A stretch of 64,000 nt of DNA, from the NCBI GenBank assembly GCA_902470805.1, contig CABRHX010000003.1, forward strand, positions 1 to 64,000, read 5' to 3'. This DNA is from an uncultured Collinsella sp. (GTDB taxonomy: Bacteria; Actinomycetota; Coriobacteriia; Coriobacteriales; Coriobacteriaceae). The notes beneath the pieces are model-generated. The model was not told the origin of the DNA. It did no database searches and saw only the letters and a list, made by a program, of their open reading frames with translations. Shown one piece after another: positions 1-7,806 of this stretch (its first letter is position 1; every line of letters begins with the position of its first letter). A program made the translations under genes and the position numbers.

Positions 1-282
1 AACAAATCCAAGTTAGACCATTTCAAATGGTTCGATGTCTGCCCGGATGCGACACTGAAGTAAGTGTCCATCCTCGCAGTATCCGGTTCTCAAGGTGCAC
101 GCTTTGCGGCTCATCCGGTCCGACCGGGCCGCGCGGCAAGGAGATATATTGCCAGACCGGAGGGGCCCCGGGGGCGGGAATCTGGGCGTACACATTTCCT
201 ACACATCTTGGGATCCGACTAACGTTTGCCAGCCGTTACCTACCGCTCGCCGAGCATCTCTTTATATAAGGCAGTCTCATGG
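1..282 (-). other. Untranslated region, possible rRNA operon leader
   Basis: No convincing gene lies here. Read on the minus strand, positions 95-80 give CCTTGAGAACCGGATA, which resembles the boxA-type antitermination sequence of actinobacterial rRNA leaders and spacers. It is followed by a clean stem-loop at 45-73 and a small CCATTTGAAATGG hairpin at 18-30. No 16S sequence lies upstream (to the right), so if this reading is correct it is a leader ahead of a 16S gene beyond the left edge, not a 16S-23S spacer. Short open frames here have no family resemblance. The rRNA assignment is inference from a short motif. Confidence 0.35.
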
Positions 283-1683
283 TTAAAGCGGATACGTCCC
301 CCTAGCTAAAGCACAGCCAGCATCGAGCAACTCATCACGTTCTTCCACCGAGAACCCCTCGGCGTAGACGCGCACCACTGGTTCGGTCCCGCTAGGACGA
401 ACCAGCAGCCACGTGTCATCCTCGAATGCCAAACGCAAGCCATCCATATGACTAACGTTTTGCGGCACCTTGCCACAAATCGACTTGGGGTTTACGCCCG
501 GCAGCAGGGTTCGTAACGTTTCGGCATCTTCGGCCTCAAGGCGCAAATCCCGTCGACCGTAACTCGTCTTACCAAAACTGTCCTCGAGTTGGTCGACCAG
601 AACGCCCAAAGGCGCGTCCGTCTTAGCCATAAGCTCACACAGAATCAGACAGGCGAGGATTCCATCGCGCTCGGGCATATGCGCGGCGATGCCGATACCA
701 CCGGCTTCTTCACCGCCTATGAGGACGCCGCCCTTCTTCATCTCCGCCGCTATATATTTGAAACCGACTGGTTTGACGGTCACGCGGCAGCCAAGCGCCT
801 CGGCAATGCGACGCACGAGCGTTGAGCATGAAAGATTGACGACGACGCGCCCCTCCAAATTACGAAATTGAACCAAGTCGCCCAAAACGAGCGCCATGAT
901 CTGATGCGGATGTATATATCTGCCGCGCTCGTCAACCGCACCGATACGGTCGGCGTCGCCGTCGGTCACCAGACCAGCGCAAGCTCCGTCATCGATAACC
1001 GTGCGCTCGCAAGCGTCCACCCAAGGCTCAACGGGGTCGGGGCAGATATCTTCTTGGTCAGACGCCTGCCCGGCGTGAATCTCGTGCACCTCAACGCCAA
1101 GCTCGCGCAGCAAGTCGGCTAGATAACCCTGGGCTGCGCCGCCCATGGGATCGACAACCACGCGCAGGTGCGCGCCGCGGATGGCTTCGGCATCGACAAA
1201 CGATGCCACCGCCTGCATATAGTCAGGAATGATATCCGCGGTGCGATATTGCCCCTCGATCCCCATTGGCTCGGGAGCCATGGTCTCTTCGAGCTCTTCG
1301 ATGACATCCTGGTTGGCGGTCGAGCCGTCACCCATGCGAATCTTGAGGCACAGATAACCCTGCGGATGATGGGACCCCGTCACCATGAGCGCGCCGCACG
1401 CCTCACCGTCATAAGCCGCCGCCCACGTAAGGGCAGGGGTCGGAACAGGTAGCGAAGCGAGCACGGCGTCCAGCCCGTGCGCTGCTAGCACGCCCGCCGC
1501 AAGCTCAGCGAACTCGCTCGCCAGGGGCCGGGTGTCGAACCCTATATATACCGTTTTGCCCGGATTGGTCTTTTGCCACAACTCGCCGACGGCATCGGCG
1601 ATACGGGCAACGTTATCGGCAGTGAAGTCCTCATCGACGCGAGCGCGCCAACCGTCAGTTCCAAAATGAATTATCGCGCACAC
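283..1683 (-). CDS. Phosphoglucomutase/phosphomannomutase family protein
   Basis: An alpha-D-phosphohexomutase of about 466 residues that should interconvert hexose 1- and 6-phosphates in the cytoplasm. All four active-site loops are visible: the N-terminal FGTDGWR, the phosphoserine loop TGSHHPQ near residue 104 (a variant of the usual TASHNP), the metal-binding DGDADRIG, the sugar loop GGEEAGG, and the C-terminal phosphate-binding RPSGTEP. I place the start at a GTG (1683) preceded by AGGTG seven bases upstream, because the FGTDGWR motif normally lies within the first dozen residues; an in-frame extension to 1743 has no such support. Exact substrate (glucose, mannose or glucosamine phosphate) cannot be told. 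Confidence 0.9.
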   Translation of the reverse strand: MCAIIHFGTDGWRARVDEDFTADNVARIADAVGELWQKTNPGKTVYIGFDTRPLASEFAELAAGVLAAHGLDAVLASLPVPTPALTWAAAYDGEACGALMVTGSHHPQGYLCLKIRMGDGSTANQDVIEELEETMAPEPMGIEGQYRTADIIPDYMQAVASFVDAEAIRGAHLRVVVDPMGGAAQGYLADLLRELGVEVHEIHAGQASDQEDICPDPVEPWVDACERTVIDDGACAGLVTDGDADRIGAVDERGRYIHPHQIMALVLGDLVQFRNLEGRVVVNLSCSTLVRRIAEALGCRVTVKPVGFKYIAAEMKKGGVLIGGEEAGGIGIAAHMPERDGILACLILCELMAKTDAPLGVLVDQLEDSFGKTSYGRRDLRLEAEDAETLRTLLPGVNPKSICGKVPQNVSHMDGLRLAFEDDTWLLVRPSGTEPVVRVYAEGFSVEERDELLDAGCALARGTYPL

Positions 1684-1807
1684 GCGCAGACACCTCACAG
1701 TGTTTGGATCATGGTACGCGTGAGGTATACCCGCAACACGCACTCAGCAACCTGCCGGCACCAGCATTCACCATTTGGGCAAATGCTGCCGAGGACATGC
1801 AAGCAAT

Positions 1808-1838
1808 AAAAAAAACCGCCCCGTATGGAGCGGTTTTG
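1808..1838 (-). terminator. Rho-independent terminator of the homocysteine methyltransferase gene
   Basis: On the minus strand an AAAACCGC stem with a short loop is followed by GCGGTTTT and a run of T. It begins four bases after the stop codon of the gene at 1843. Confidence 0.85.
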
Positions 1839-1842
1839 CCCT

Positions 1843-2736
1843 TTATATATCGAGCGCCTCGGCCATCGCTGCCGTAGTGATTGCCGTGGTTCCACAGCAA
1901 CTGCCCACCATTGCGGCGCCGGCATGTCTCCATTCGATGCATGCGCGCGCGAAAGCTTCGGGGTTCTCGTGCCATACGGGGCCATCCTGAGTCTGGACCG
2001 GATCGCCTACGTTGGGACGCACCGTGACGAGAGTAGTCGCCGATGCAACCATCCTGGGCACCGCCGCGTTCGCGGCCGCAAGCGAACAGCAATTAACACC
2101 AACCGAATTTGCGCCGTGTTTTTCGGCGTACAAAACGGCTGCCTCGATGTTGAGGCCATCGCCCAACAGGTCGCCTTTATCGTCAACGACAAAACTCACC
2201 AGAACAGGCATGCCATCGGCGGCATCTCGGGCGCCGGCAAGCATGGGCTGCAAATTACGGATAGACGTCACCGTCTCGATCAGCAGACCGTCAACGCCGG
2301 CGTTGAGCAAGGCGTGCGCCTGTTCGCGCGCAATGCCTCGGATTTCACGATACTCGGCAGAGTCCTCGGCAAACCACTCAATACCGATCGGGCCCATCGA
2401 GCCTAGCAGCAGCTGAGGGTGCGCCTGGCGGGCATCGTCGACGGCCCCGCGATTGACCTCCGCCACGGACGGCGCAATCTGGTCGTGCTTGAGGGCATAG
2501 CTCGATGCCTGAAAGGTGTTGGTAATGAGCACCTGCGCGCCGGCGGCGACATACAAGCGATGGATACGAGAAACGGTCTGCGGCTCTGCCAGATTCCAAA
2601 ACGCCGGTGGAATGTCGGCGGCATCGTACTCACTCAACAGAACACTGCCCATGGGGCCCTGCGCCAACAAGGTCTCGCTCGACAAGCGGCGCGTAAGTTC
2701 CTCGGCACCAAAGCGGTTGTAATAACTCGTATCCAT
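1843..2736 (-). CDS. Homocysteine S-methyltransferase family protein
   Basis: A stand-alone homocysteine-binding TIM-barrel domain of about 297 residues, expected to move a methyl group to homocysteine to make methionine. The zinc ligands characteristic of the family are visible: a Cys in GVNCCS near residue 214 and the Cys pair in GSCCGTT near residue 280. It lacks the folate, cobalamin and reactivation domains of full MetH, so the methyl donor may be S-methylmethionine, betaine or a corrinoid partner elsewhere. The start chosen is MDTSYYN (2736), ten bases downstream of the DtxR-type gene stop, which suggests co-transcription with that regulator. Its own terminator follows. Confidence 0.85.
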   Translation of the reverse strand: MDTSYYNRFGAEELTRRLSSETLLAQGPMGSVLLSEYDAADIPPAFWNLAEPQTVSRIHRLYVAAGAQVLITNTFQASSYALKHDQIAPSVAEVNRGAVDDARQAHPQLLLGSMGPIGIEWFAEDSAEYREIRGIAREQAHALLNAGVDGLLIETVTSIRNLQPMLAGARDAADGMPVLVSFVVDDKGDLLGDGLNIEAAVLYAEKHGANSVGVNCCSLAAANAAVPRMVASATTLVTVRPNVGDPVQTQDGPVWHENPEAFARACIEWRHAGAAMVGSCCGTTAITTAAMAEALDI

Positions 2737-2746
2737 ATATATCCCG

Positions 2747-3169
2747 CTATTCCTCGACGCTGATTCCCTGCTTTTCAAGATAGGCGAGCCAGCGGCTCAT
2801 CGTGTCCTCGGATAGCGCATGCTCCATCATGCAGGCCTCGGAATCGGCTCGCTCAAATTCGACACCGAGCTCCTGAACCAAAAACGTGCGGATGAGGCGA
2901 TGACGGTACCAGATAGCCGTGCCAACCTCGCGACCGCGATCGGTCAGGATTACCTTGCCGTAGTGCGATTGCTCGACAAGCTCGGATGCCTTGAGCGCCG
3001 AAACCGCTTTATTGACCGATGCCTTGGAGACGCCAAGGCGCTGCGCGATGTCGACCGATCGCACGCCGTTGGTTTCCCCCTCTTCGCTTTCAATGCGAAC
3101 CATGCACTCCAAGTAGTCTTCGTTCGCCACCGTCAGATGTAGTTCGCGCGAGCTATTTGTCGTATCCAT
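2747..3169 (-). CDS. DtxR/MntR-family metal-dependent transcriptional regulator
   Basis: A small repressor of about 140 residues with an N-terminal winged helix (ANEDYLECMVRIE, then RLGVSKASVNKAVSALKASELVE around residues 38-62) and a helical metal-binding/dimerisation segment (RHRLIRTFLVQELG...ACMMEHALSED) near residues 85-130. This matches the short MntR-like form without an SH3 domain. The start at 3169 (MDTTNSS) has GGAAG just upstream. Family members sense Mn2+ or Fe2+ and repress uptake genes. Here the gene is divergent from pepT and upstream of a zinc-type methyltransferase, so its targets are not evident. Confidence 0.85.
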   Translation of the reverse strand: MDTTNSSRELHLTVANEDYLECMVRIESEEGETNGVRSVDIAQRLGVSKASVNKAVSALKASELVEQSHYGKVILTDRGREVGTAIWYRHRLIRTFLVQELGVEFERADSEACMMEHALSEDTMSRWLAYLEKQGISVEE

Positions 3170-3223
3170 GATCTTCCGTCCCTTCTGCATTCAATGGCTG
3201 ATTCTACCCCATCCAAGCGTCGT

Positions 3224-3241
3224 GGTATGCCGTGGCATACC
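3224..3241. promoter_or_regulatory. Inverted repeat in the dtxR-pepT divergent region
   Basis: GGTATGCC-GT-GGCATACC is a perfect 8-bp inverted repeat between the divergent regulator and pepT. A weak plus-strand promoter (TGGTAT, 17 bp, TAGAGT) overlaps it, so it could be an operator for the DtxR-type protein. No experiment supports this. Confidence 0.5.
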
Positions 3242-3289
3242 GTGCTAGAGTTCTTGTTGCACACGACGACCAAGATTGGAGCGGTCTTT

Positions 3290-4537
3290 ATGGAAAACAC
3301 CACCACGAGCCCCGATGTCCTCGAACGCTTTTTGCGCTACGTCCAGATCAACACGCAGTCCGAGGATGCAAACTGCGACCAGGTACCCTCGAGCGCCGTT
3401 CAGTTTGACCTTGCCAACGTGCTGGCTGAAGAGCTGCGCGAGCTTGGTGCGGAAGATGCCCACGTGACCGAGCACGCCTATGTCTGCGCGCATATCCCCG
3501 CAAGTGCGGGCGCTGAGGACAAGCCCGCCCTGGGCCTGATCGCCCATCTCGACACCACCGAAGTTGCACCGGGCGCCGGCGTGAAGCCGCACATCGTACA
3601 CTACGAAGGCGGCGACCTGGTCTGCGGCACGGTTGACGGTAAGCCCGTTGCCATGAGTACCGCCAAGCTTCCCGCCCTGAATGACCTCGCGGGTGAGGAC
3701 CTGGTCTGCAGCGATGGCACCACGCTGCTGGGCGCGGACGACAAGGCAGGCGTCGCCGAGATCATGTCGCTTGTCGCGCGTATCGCTCAGGACCCTTCTC
3801 TGCCCCATCCCGCACTCGGCATTTGCTTCTGCCCTGACGAGGAGATCGGCCACGGAGCCGAGCTGTTGGATATCGATACCTTTGGCTGCAAGTACGCCTA
3901 CACGGTCGACGGCGGCCCCATCGGCGAGCTGGAGTGGGAGTGCTTTAACGCCGCCGAGGCGACCGTCCGCTTTGAGGGCCAGTCCATCCACCCGGGCGAC
4001 GCTAAGGGCCGTATGGTCAACGCAGGCAATCTGTTCTGCGACTTCAACGCGTTGCTCCCCTACGTACAGCGCCCGGAGTATACGGAAGGCTACGAGGGCT
4101 TTTATCACCTTGAGGGTGTATCTGCGACCGTCGATCACGCCACAGCGCGCTATATCGTCCGCGACCATGACGCCGCCAAGTTCCAGCAGAAACTCGACCT
4201 TATTGATGCCGCTGCCTCGATGCTCAACCAGCGTCTGGGTGAGGAGCGCGTGACGGTCGAGATTAAGCAGCAGTATCGAAATATGGCCGAGATCGTTCGT
4301 GACTATCCCGAGCTTATTGATGTTGCCAAGGAAGCCTACCTTGCCTGCGGCGTTGAGCCCCAAGTGCTGCCAATTCGTGGCGGCACCGACGGCGCCCAGC
4401 TGTCGTTCCGCGGTCTGCCCTGCCCCAACCTTTCCACCGGCGGCTATTGCTACCACGGCGTCAACGAGTTCGTCCCGGTCAGTTCGCTCGTCAAGATGAC
4501 CGACGTGCTCCAGGAGCTCGTCGCCCGCTTTGCATAG
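3290..4537 (+). CDS. pepT: Peptidase T (tripeptide aminopeptidase)
   Basis: A cytoplasmic M20-family zinc aminopeptidase of about 415 residues that removes the N-terminal residue from tripeptides. Metal ligands are visible in order: HLDTTE, GADDKAG, and the DEEIGHG pair containing the catalytic glutamate. The later HPGDAKGRMVNA and RGGTDGAQLS segments are also typical of PepT. The start ATG at 3290 is preceded by GGAG; upstream in-frame sequence has no family match. A strong terminator follows at 4562. The gene is monocistronic and divergent from the metal-dependent regulator. Confidence 0.95.
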   Translation: MENTTTSPDVLERFLRYVQINTQSEDANCDQVPSSAVQFDLANVLAEELRELGAEDAHVTEHAYVCAHIPASAGAEDKPALGLIAHLDTTEVAPGAGVKPHIVHYEGGDLVCGTVDGKPVAMSTAKLPALNDLAGEDLVCSDGTTLLGADDKAGVAEIMSLVARIAQDPSLPHPALGICFCPDEEIGHGAELLDIDTFGCKYAYTVDGGPIGELEWECFNAAEATVRFEGQSIHPGDAKGRMVNAGNLFCDFNALLPYVQRPEYTEGYEGFYHLEGVSATVDHATARYIVRDHDAAKFQQKLDLIDAAASMLNQRLGEERVTVEIKQQYRNMAEIVRDYPELIDVAKEAYLACGVEPQVLPIRGGTDGAQLSFRGLPCPNLSTGGYCYHGVNEFVPVSSLVKMTDVLQELVARFA

Positions 4538-4561
4538 GGAACTCGAACAATCTAGGTAAGC

Positions 4562-4603
4562 AAAACCGCCCCGTCCTCAAAACCGAGAACGGGGCGGTTT
4601 TTG
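4562..4603 (+). terminator. Rho-independent terminator of pepT
   Basis: AAACCGCCCCGT and its complement ACGGGGCGGTTT flank a short loop and are followed by TTTT. Confidence 0.9.
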
Positions 4604-4624
4604 GTGCAAGGGGAGTAGTCAGCA

Positions 4625-4790
4625 CCGCAGGTTGAGCCAACGTCAGCGAGCGACGTCCAAGGCGAACAAGTTGGCATGAAAAAGGCAGGGCATTGACCTT
4701 CTGGTCATGCCCTGCCTTTTGAATGACAAATTGTCGCCTTGGGCGGCGCGCAGCGTCGAGCCGTTACGGCGTTTGGTAAAACGCCGTAAC
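4625..4790. repeat. Structured repeat element, copy 1
   Basis: First of three related elements (others at 20822 and 45702). An outer helix pairs CCAAGGCGAACAA (4657-4669) with TTGTCGCCTTGG. Inside it sits a terminator-like hairpin (AAGGCAGGGCAT / ATGCCCTGCC, tip GACC-TTCT-GGTC) with T tracts on both strands. A separate hairpin, GTTACGGCGTTT / AAACGCCGTAAC, at 4763-4790 touches the stop codon of the LCP gene. It lies between convergent genes and may terminate both. The base changes between copies preserve pairing. Confidence 0.85.
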
Positions 4791-6026
4791 TTAGTAGTTG
4801 GCTTCGTAGCCGTTGCCGTCGCCGGTGGGCTCTTCGTAGTAGTCCGAATCGCTCGAATCGCTTGAGTCATCGGAATCGTCAGAGCTGACCGATGAGGTTG
4901 CGGTACCGTTTGCGTAGTCGTCAGACGTGTTGTTGTTCAGGTCGCCGATCGTAGAGCTGGAACCGTCGGAAAGACCCATAGTGTTGGGACCCTTGGGATC
5001 CTTGCCGGCATCGACGCGCTCCATCATTTCCTTGAGCTCGTCCTCGTAGACAAAGACGTAGCTCACACCGTCGATCATGGTGCTGTCGTCGGCGTACGAG
5101 GGCAGGTTGGCCGAGTAGATACCGTCGACATCCATACCGCGCATGGCGTTGACCGTAGCCACGATATCCTGAACGCTCATATCGGTTACGAGCATATCGG
5201 ACAGCGAATTAACCAGGCCAAAAATCTTCGTGGCATCGAAGTTATTGAGAATCTGGTTGGCAAGGGCGCCAAGCACCTGACGCTGGTGGCGCATGCGCGT
5301 GTAATCGCCGTCGGCATAGGTGTAGCGGCAGCGGGCATAGGTAAGGGCGGTGGCACCGTCCATATGCTGCTGGCCAGCGGTAATCTTAATATCCAGGTGC
5401 TCGGGGTCGTCAACATCATCGGTTGCGTTAATGTCGATACCGCCAACCGAATCAATCAGCGCCTGCATACCGTCGAAGCTGACCTCGGCATAGTGGGAAA
5501 TCTGAACACCGCACAGCTCGTTGACCGCCTCGACCATGGCCTCGGCGCCGCCAACGGTATGGCAGGCGTTGATCTTCATGGTCTCGCCCTTGTACTCGAC
5601 CTTGGTGTCGCGCGGAACGGAAATGAGCGTCGCCTGCTTTTGCGTGGGGTCGATGCGTGCCAGGATAATCGAGTCGGCACGATACGTATCCTCGCCCGGA
5701 CGGCCGTCGGTGCCAAGAAGCAGCACGTAGAACGGATCCTTTGCCTCATCGGTGTCAACCAGAACCCGACGCAGATTGTCGGTAATGACATTAGAATCGC
5801 CGAGCTTGCCCATAATGGTGGCAAACCACAGGCCGGCAGCGGTAGTAGCACTCAGCAGCACGCCAAGCACGACAATGAGCGCGACGTGACGAATCGTGTG
5901 GCTACGACGACGTTGGCGAGCGCGCTCGGAATAGCGAGCCACGTTATCGCGACTGTAGATCTTGGCCTGTGCACCAGTTGAGGGTCTTCGGGCGGTGGTA
6001 TCCGCGAGGGGCTTTTTATTAAACAT
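4791..6026 (-). CDS. LCP (LytR-CpsA-Psr) family cell-wall glycopolymer ligase
   Basis: A membrane-anchored enzyme of about 411 residues, expected to attach anionic or capsular glycopolymers to peptidoglycan on the outer face of the membrane. A basic cytoplasmic N-terminus (RARQRRRSH) precedes one transmembrane helix near residues 47-70. The LCP catalytic domain follows, with VLLLGTDGRPGE, the RADSIILARID strand and the VPRDTKV loop. The C-terminus is a low-complexity Ser/Asp tail. ATG at 6026 is used; an in-frame TTG two codons earlier is possible. It starts 12 bases after murA stops, so the two wall genes are probably co-transcribed. Confidence 0.9.
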   Translation of the reverse strand: MFNKKPLADTTARRPSTGAQAKIYSRDNVARYSERARQRRRSHTIRHVALIVVLGVLLSATTAAGLWFATIMGKLGDSNVITDNLRRVLVDTDEAKDPFYVLLLGTDGRPGEDTYRADSIILARIDPTQKQATLISVPRDTKVEYKGETMKINACHTVGGAEAMVEAVNELCGVQISHYAEVSFDGMQALIDSVGGIDINATDDVDDPEHLDIKITAGQQHMDGATALTYARCRYTYADGDYTRMRHQRQVLGALANQILNNFDATKIFGLVNSLSDMLVTDMSVQDIVATVNAMRGMDVDGIYSANLPSYADDSTMIDGVSYVFVYEDELKEMMERVDAGKDPKGPNTMGLSDGSSSTIGDLNNNTSDDYANGTATSSVSSDDSDDSSDSSDSDYYEEPTGDGNGYEANY

Positions 6027-6038
6027 AGGCAACCTGTA

Positions 6039-7322
6039 TTAGTAGATGACGGGATCGGGGACGGAAGCATGCTCGACATGCGCGCCGAGCGCCTGCAGCT
6101 TTTCGACAAACTGCTCGTAGCCGCGCTTGATGTGATGGATGGCCGAAACCTCGGTCGTCCCGTCGGCGATCAAGCCCGCTACGACGAGGGCCGCTCCGCC
6201 ACGCAGATCGGGCGAGGTAACCTGTGCGCCCGAGAAGCCCTTGACGCCATGAATCATGGCATGATGGCTCTCGATACGAATGTCGGCACCCATGCGCACC
6301 AGCTCAGAGGCAAACATAAAGCGATTCTCGAAGATGTTCTCGGTAATAACGGAACTGCCGTCGGCGAGAGCGGAGAGCACCATAATCTGCGCCTGCATGT
6401 CCGTCGGGAAACCGGGGAACGGAAGCGTCTGGATGTCGACCGGCTTGATACGCTCGGCACGGTTTACATGGACGCCATCCTCGACGCGCTCGCAGTCGAT
6501 ACCCATGAGCTCCATCTTCTTGAGCACCATGCCCAAGTGAATGGGGCAAAAGCCCGTGACATCGACACCGCGATCGTCGGACATCAACGCACCGGCAACG
6601 ATAAAGGTACCGGCCTCGATGCGGTCGCCCACCACGCGATGGGTAACGGGATGGAGCTCTTCCACGCCTTCGATAGTCACGACGGGCGTACCCGCGCCGA
6701 CAATCTTGGCGCCCATCTCGTTGAGCATGTTAGCGAGATCGACGATCTCGGGCTCGCGGGCGGCATTGTCGATAACCGTGGTACCCTGCGCGCGCACGGA
6801 TGCCATAATGAGGTTCTCGGTCGCACCGACGCTGGCGAACTCGAGCGTGACGGTGGTACCGCGCAGACCTTGGGGCGCATTAGCGTTGATGTAACCGTGG
6901 GCGGTATCGAACTCAACGCCCAGGGCCTCAAGACCAAGAATGTGCATATCGATCTTGCGAGCACCCAGGTTGCAGCCGCCGGGCATGGCTATCTTGGCAC
7001 GATGGAAACGGCCCAGCAGGGGTCCCATCACGGCTGTGGAAGCACGCATCTTGGCAACGAGCTCGTAGGGGGCCTCCCAAGAATCGACCTGAGAGGTATC
7101 AATCTCGAGCGTATGCTCGTCGAGAACATCGATCGTAGCGCCCATGCCCTTGAGCACCTTGCCCATCACGTGGACATCGGAAATATCGGGCACGTTCTGC
7201 AGCGTCGTCTTGCCCGGCGCCAGAAGCGTTGCCGCCATGAGTTTGAGTGCGGAGTTCTTGGCGCCCGAAACGGGCACGGAGCCTCCGATGGCGTGGCCAC
7301 CCTCAACGCGGATAATATCCAA
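6039..7322 (-). CDS. murA: UDP-N-acetylglucosamine 1-carboxyvinyltransferase
   Basis: Catalyses the first committed step of peptidoglycan synthesis, adding enolpyruvate from PEP to UDP-GlcNAc. The 427-residue length is standard. The N-terminal SGAKNSALKLMAATLLA contains the catalytic Lys-Asn pair, and MPGGCNLGARKID carries the active-site cysteine that fosfomycin alkylates. The start is a TTG (7322) six bases after AAAGGG; a strong terminator of the atp operon lies just upstream, so expression comes from its own promoter or from readthrough. An LCP ligase follows directly. Confidence 0.95.
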   Translation of the reverse strand: MDIIRVEGGHAIGGSVPVSGAKNSALKLMAATLLAPGKTTLQNVPDISDVHVMGKVLKGMGATIDVLDEHTLEIDTSQVDSWEAPYELVAKMRASTAVMGPLLGRFHRAKIAMPGGCNLGARKIDMHILGLEALGVEFDTAHGYINANAPQGLRGTTVTLEFASVGATENLIMASVRAQGTTVIDNAAREPEIVDLANMLNEMGAKIVGAGTPVVTIEGVEELHPVTHRVVGDRIEAGTFIVAGALMSDDRGVDVTGFCPIHLGMVLKKMELMGIDCERVEDGVHVNRAERIKPVDIQTLPFPGFPTDMQAQIMVLSALADGSSVITENIFENRFMFASELVRMGADIRIESHHAMIHGVKGFSGAQVTSPDLRGGAALVVAGLIADGTTEVSAIHHIKRGYEQFVEKLQALGAHVEHASVPDPVIY

Positions 7323-7335
7323 GGTCTACCCTTTC

Positions 7336-7374
7336 AAAAAGCATGCCCGGGATGGCTGGGCCATCCCGGGCATG
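7336..7374 (-). terminator. Terminator after atpC
   Basis: A perfect 14-bp stem (CATGCCCGGGATGG / CCATCCCGGGCATG) is followed on the minus strand by CTTTTTG. The same T tract runs straight into the AAAGGG ribosome-binding site of murA. Confidence 0.9.
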
Positions 7375-7410
7375 ATGTGTTCGCAAATGGTCGAACGCTA
7401 AATCGTTTGA

Positions 7411-7803
7411 CTATTGGGCAAGCTTGAGCTTACACCATGCGATTTCATTATAGAGGTAGGCGCGGCGTGCATCATCCTCCGACAAATTACCCAGCTTCTC
7501 TTCAAAACCTTGAATATCAGCTTTAAGCTTGTCGGCATCGACGGTCGCCAAATCGCAAGCGCGCTCGGCGAGAACGGTCACGACATCGTCCGCAACCTGG
7601 GCATAGCCGCCGGCCACGGCAAACGTGTGGTCGACAGTGCCCATGGCCTTATCGGAAACGCGAACGTAACCGCGGTCGATCGTGCAGATCTCGCTGGAGT
7701 GAGCAGGCAGAACGCCAAACTCGCCATCCGTGGACGGAATCGACACAAACGCAGCGTCGCCCTCATAGGCGCAGCTCACGGGGCACACGATGCGGATACG
7801 CAT
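7411..7803 (-). CDS. atpC: ATP synthase subunit epsilon
   Basis: The last gene of the atp operon, 130 residues. It has the N-terminal beta-sandwich (IVCPVSCAYEGDAAFVSIPS, then GEFGVLPAHS) and a C-terminal helical hairpin. In F1 it binds the gamma stalk and can inhibit ATP hydrolysis. It follows atpD by three bases and precedes a strong terminator. Confidence 0.95.
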   Translation of the reverse strand: MRIRIVCPVSCAYEGDAAFVSIPSTDGEFGVLPAHSSEICTIDRGYVRVSDKAMGTVDHTFAVAGGYAQVADDVVTVLAERACDLATVDADKLKADIQGFEEKLGNLSEDDARRAYLYNEIAWCKLKLAQ

Positions 7804-7806
7804 AAC

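Noticed and set aside
27..269. Short open frames in the first 282 bases
   Set aside because: No ribosome-binding site or family resemblance; the region is hairpin-rich and reads as untranslated.
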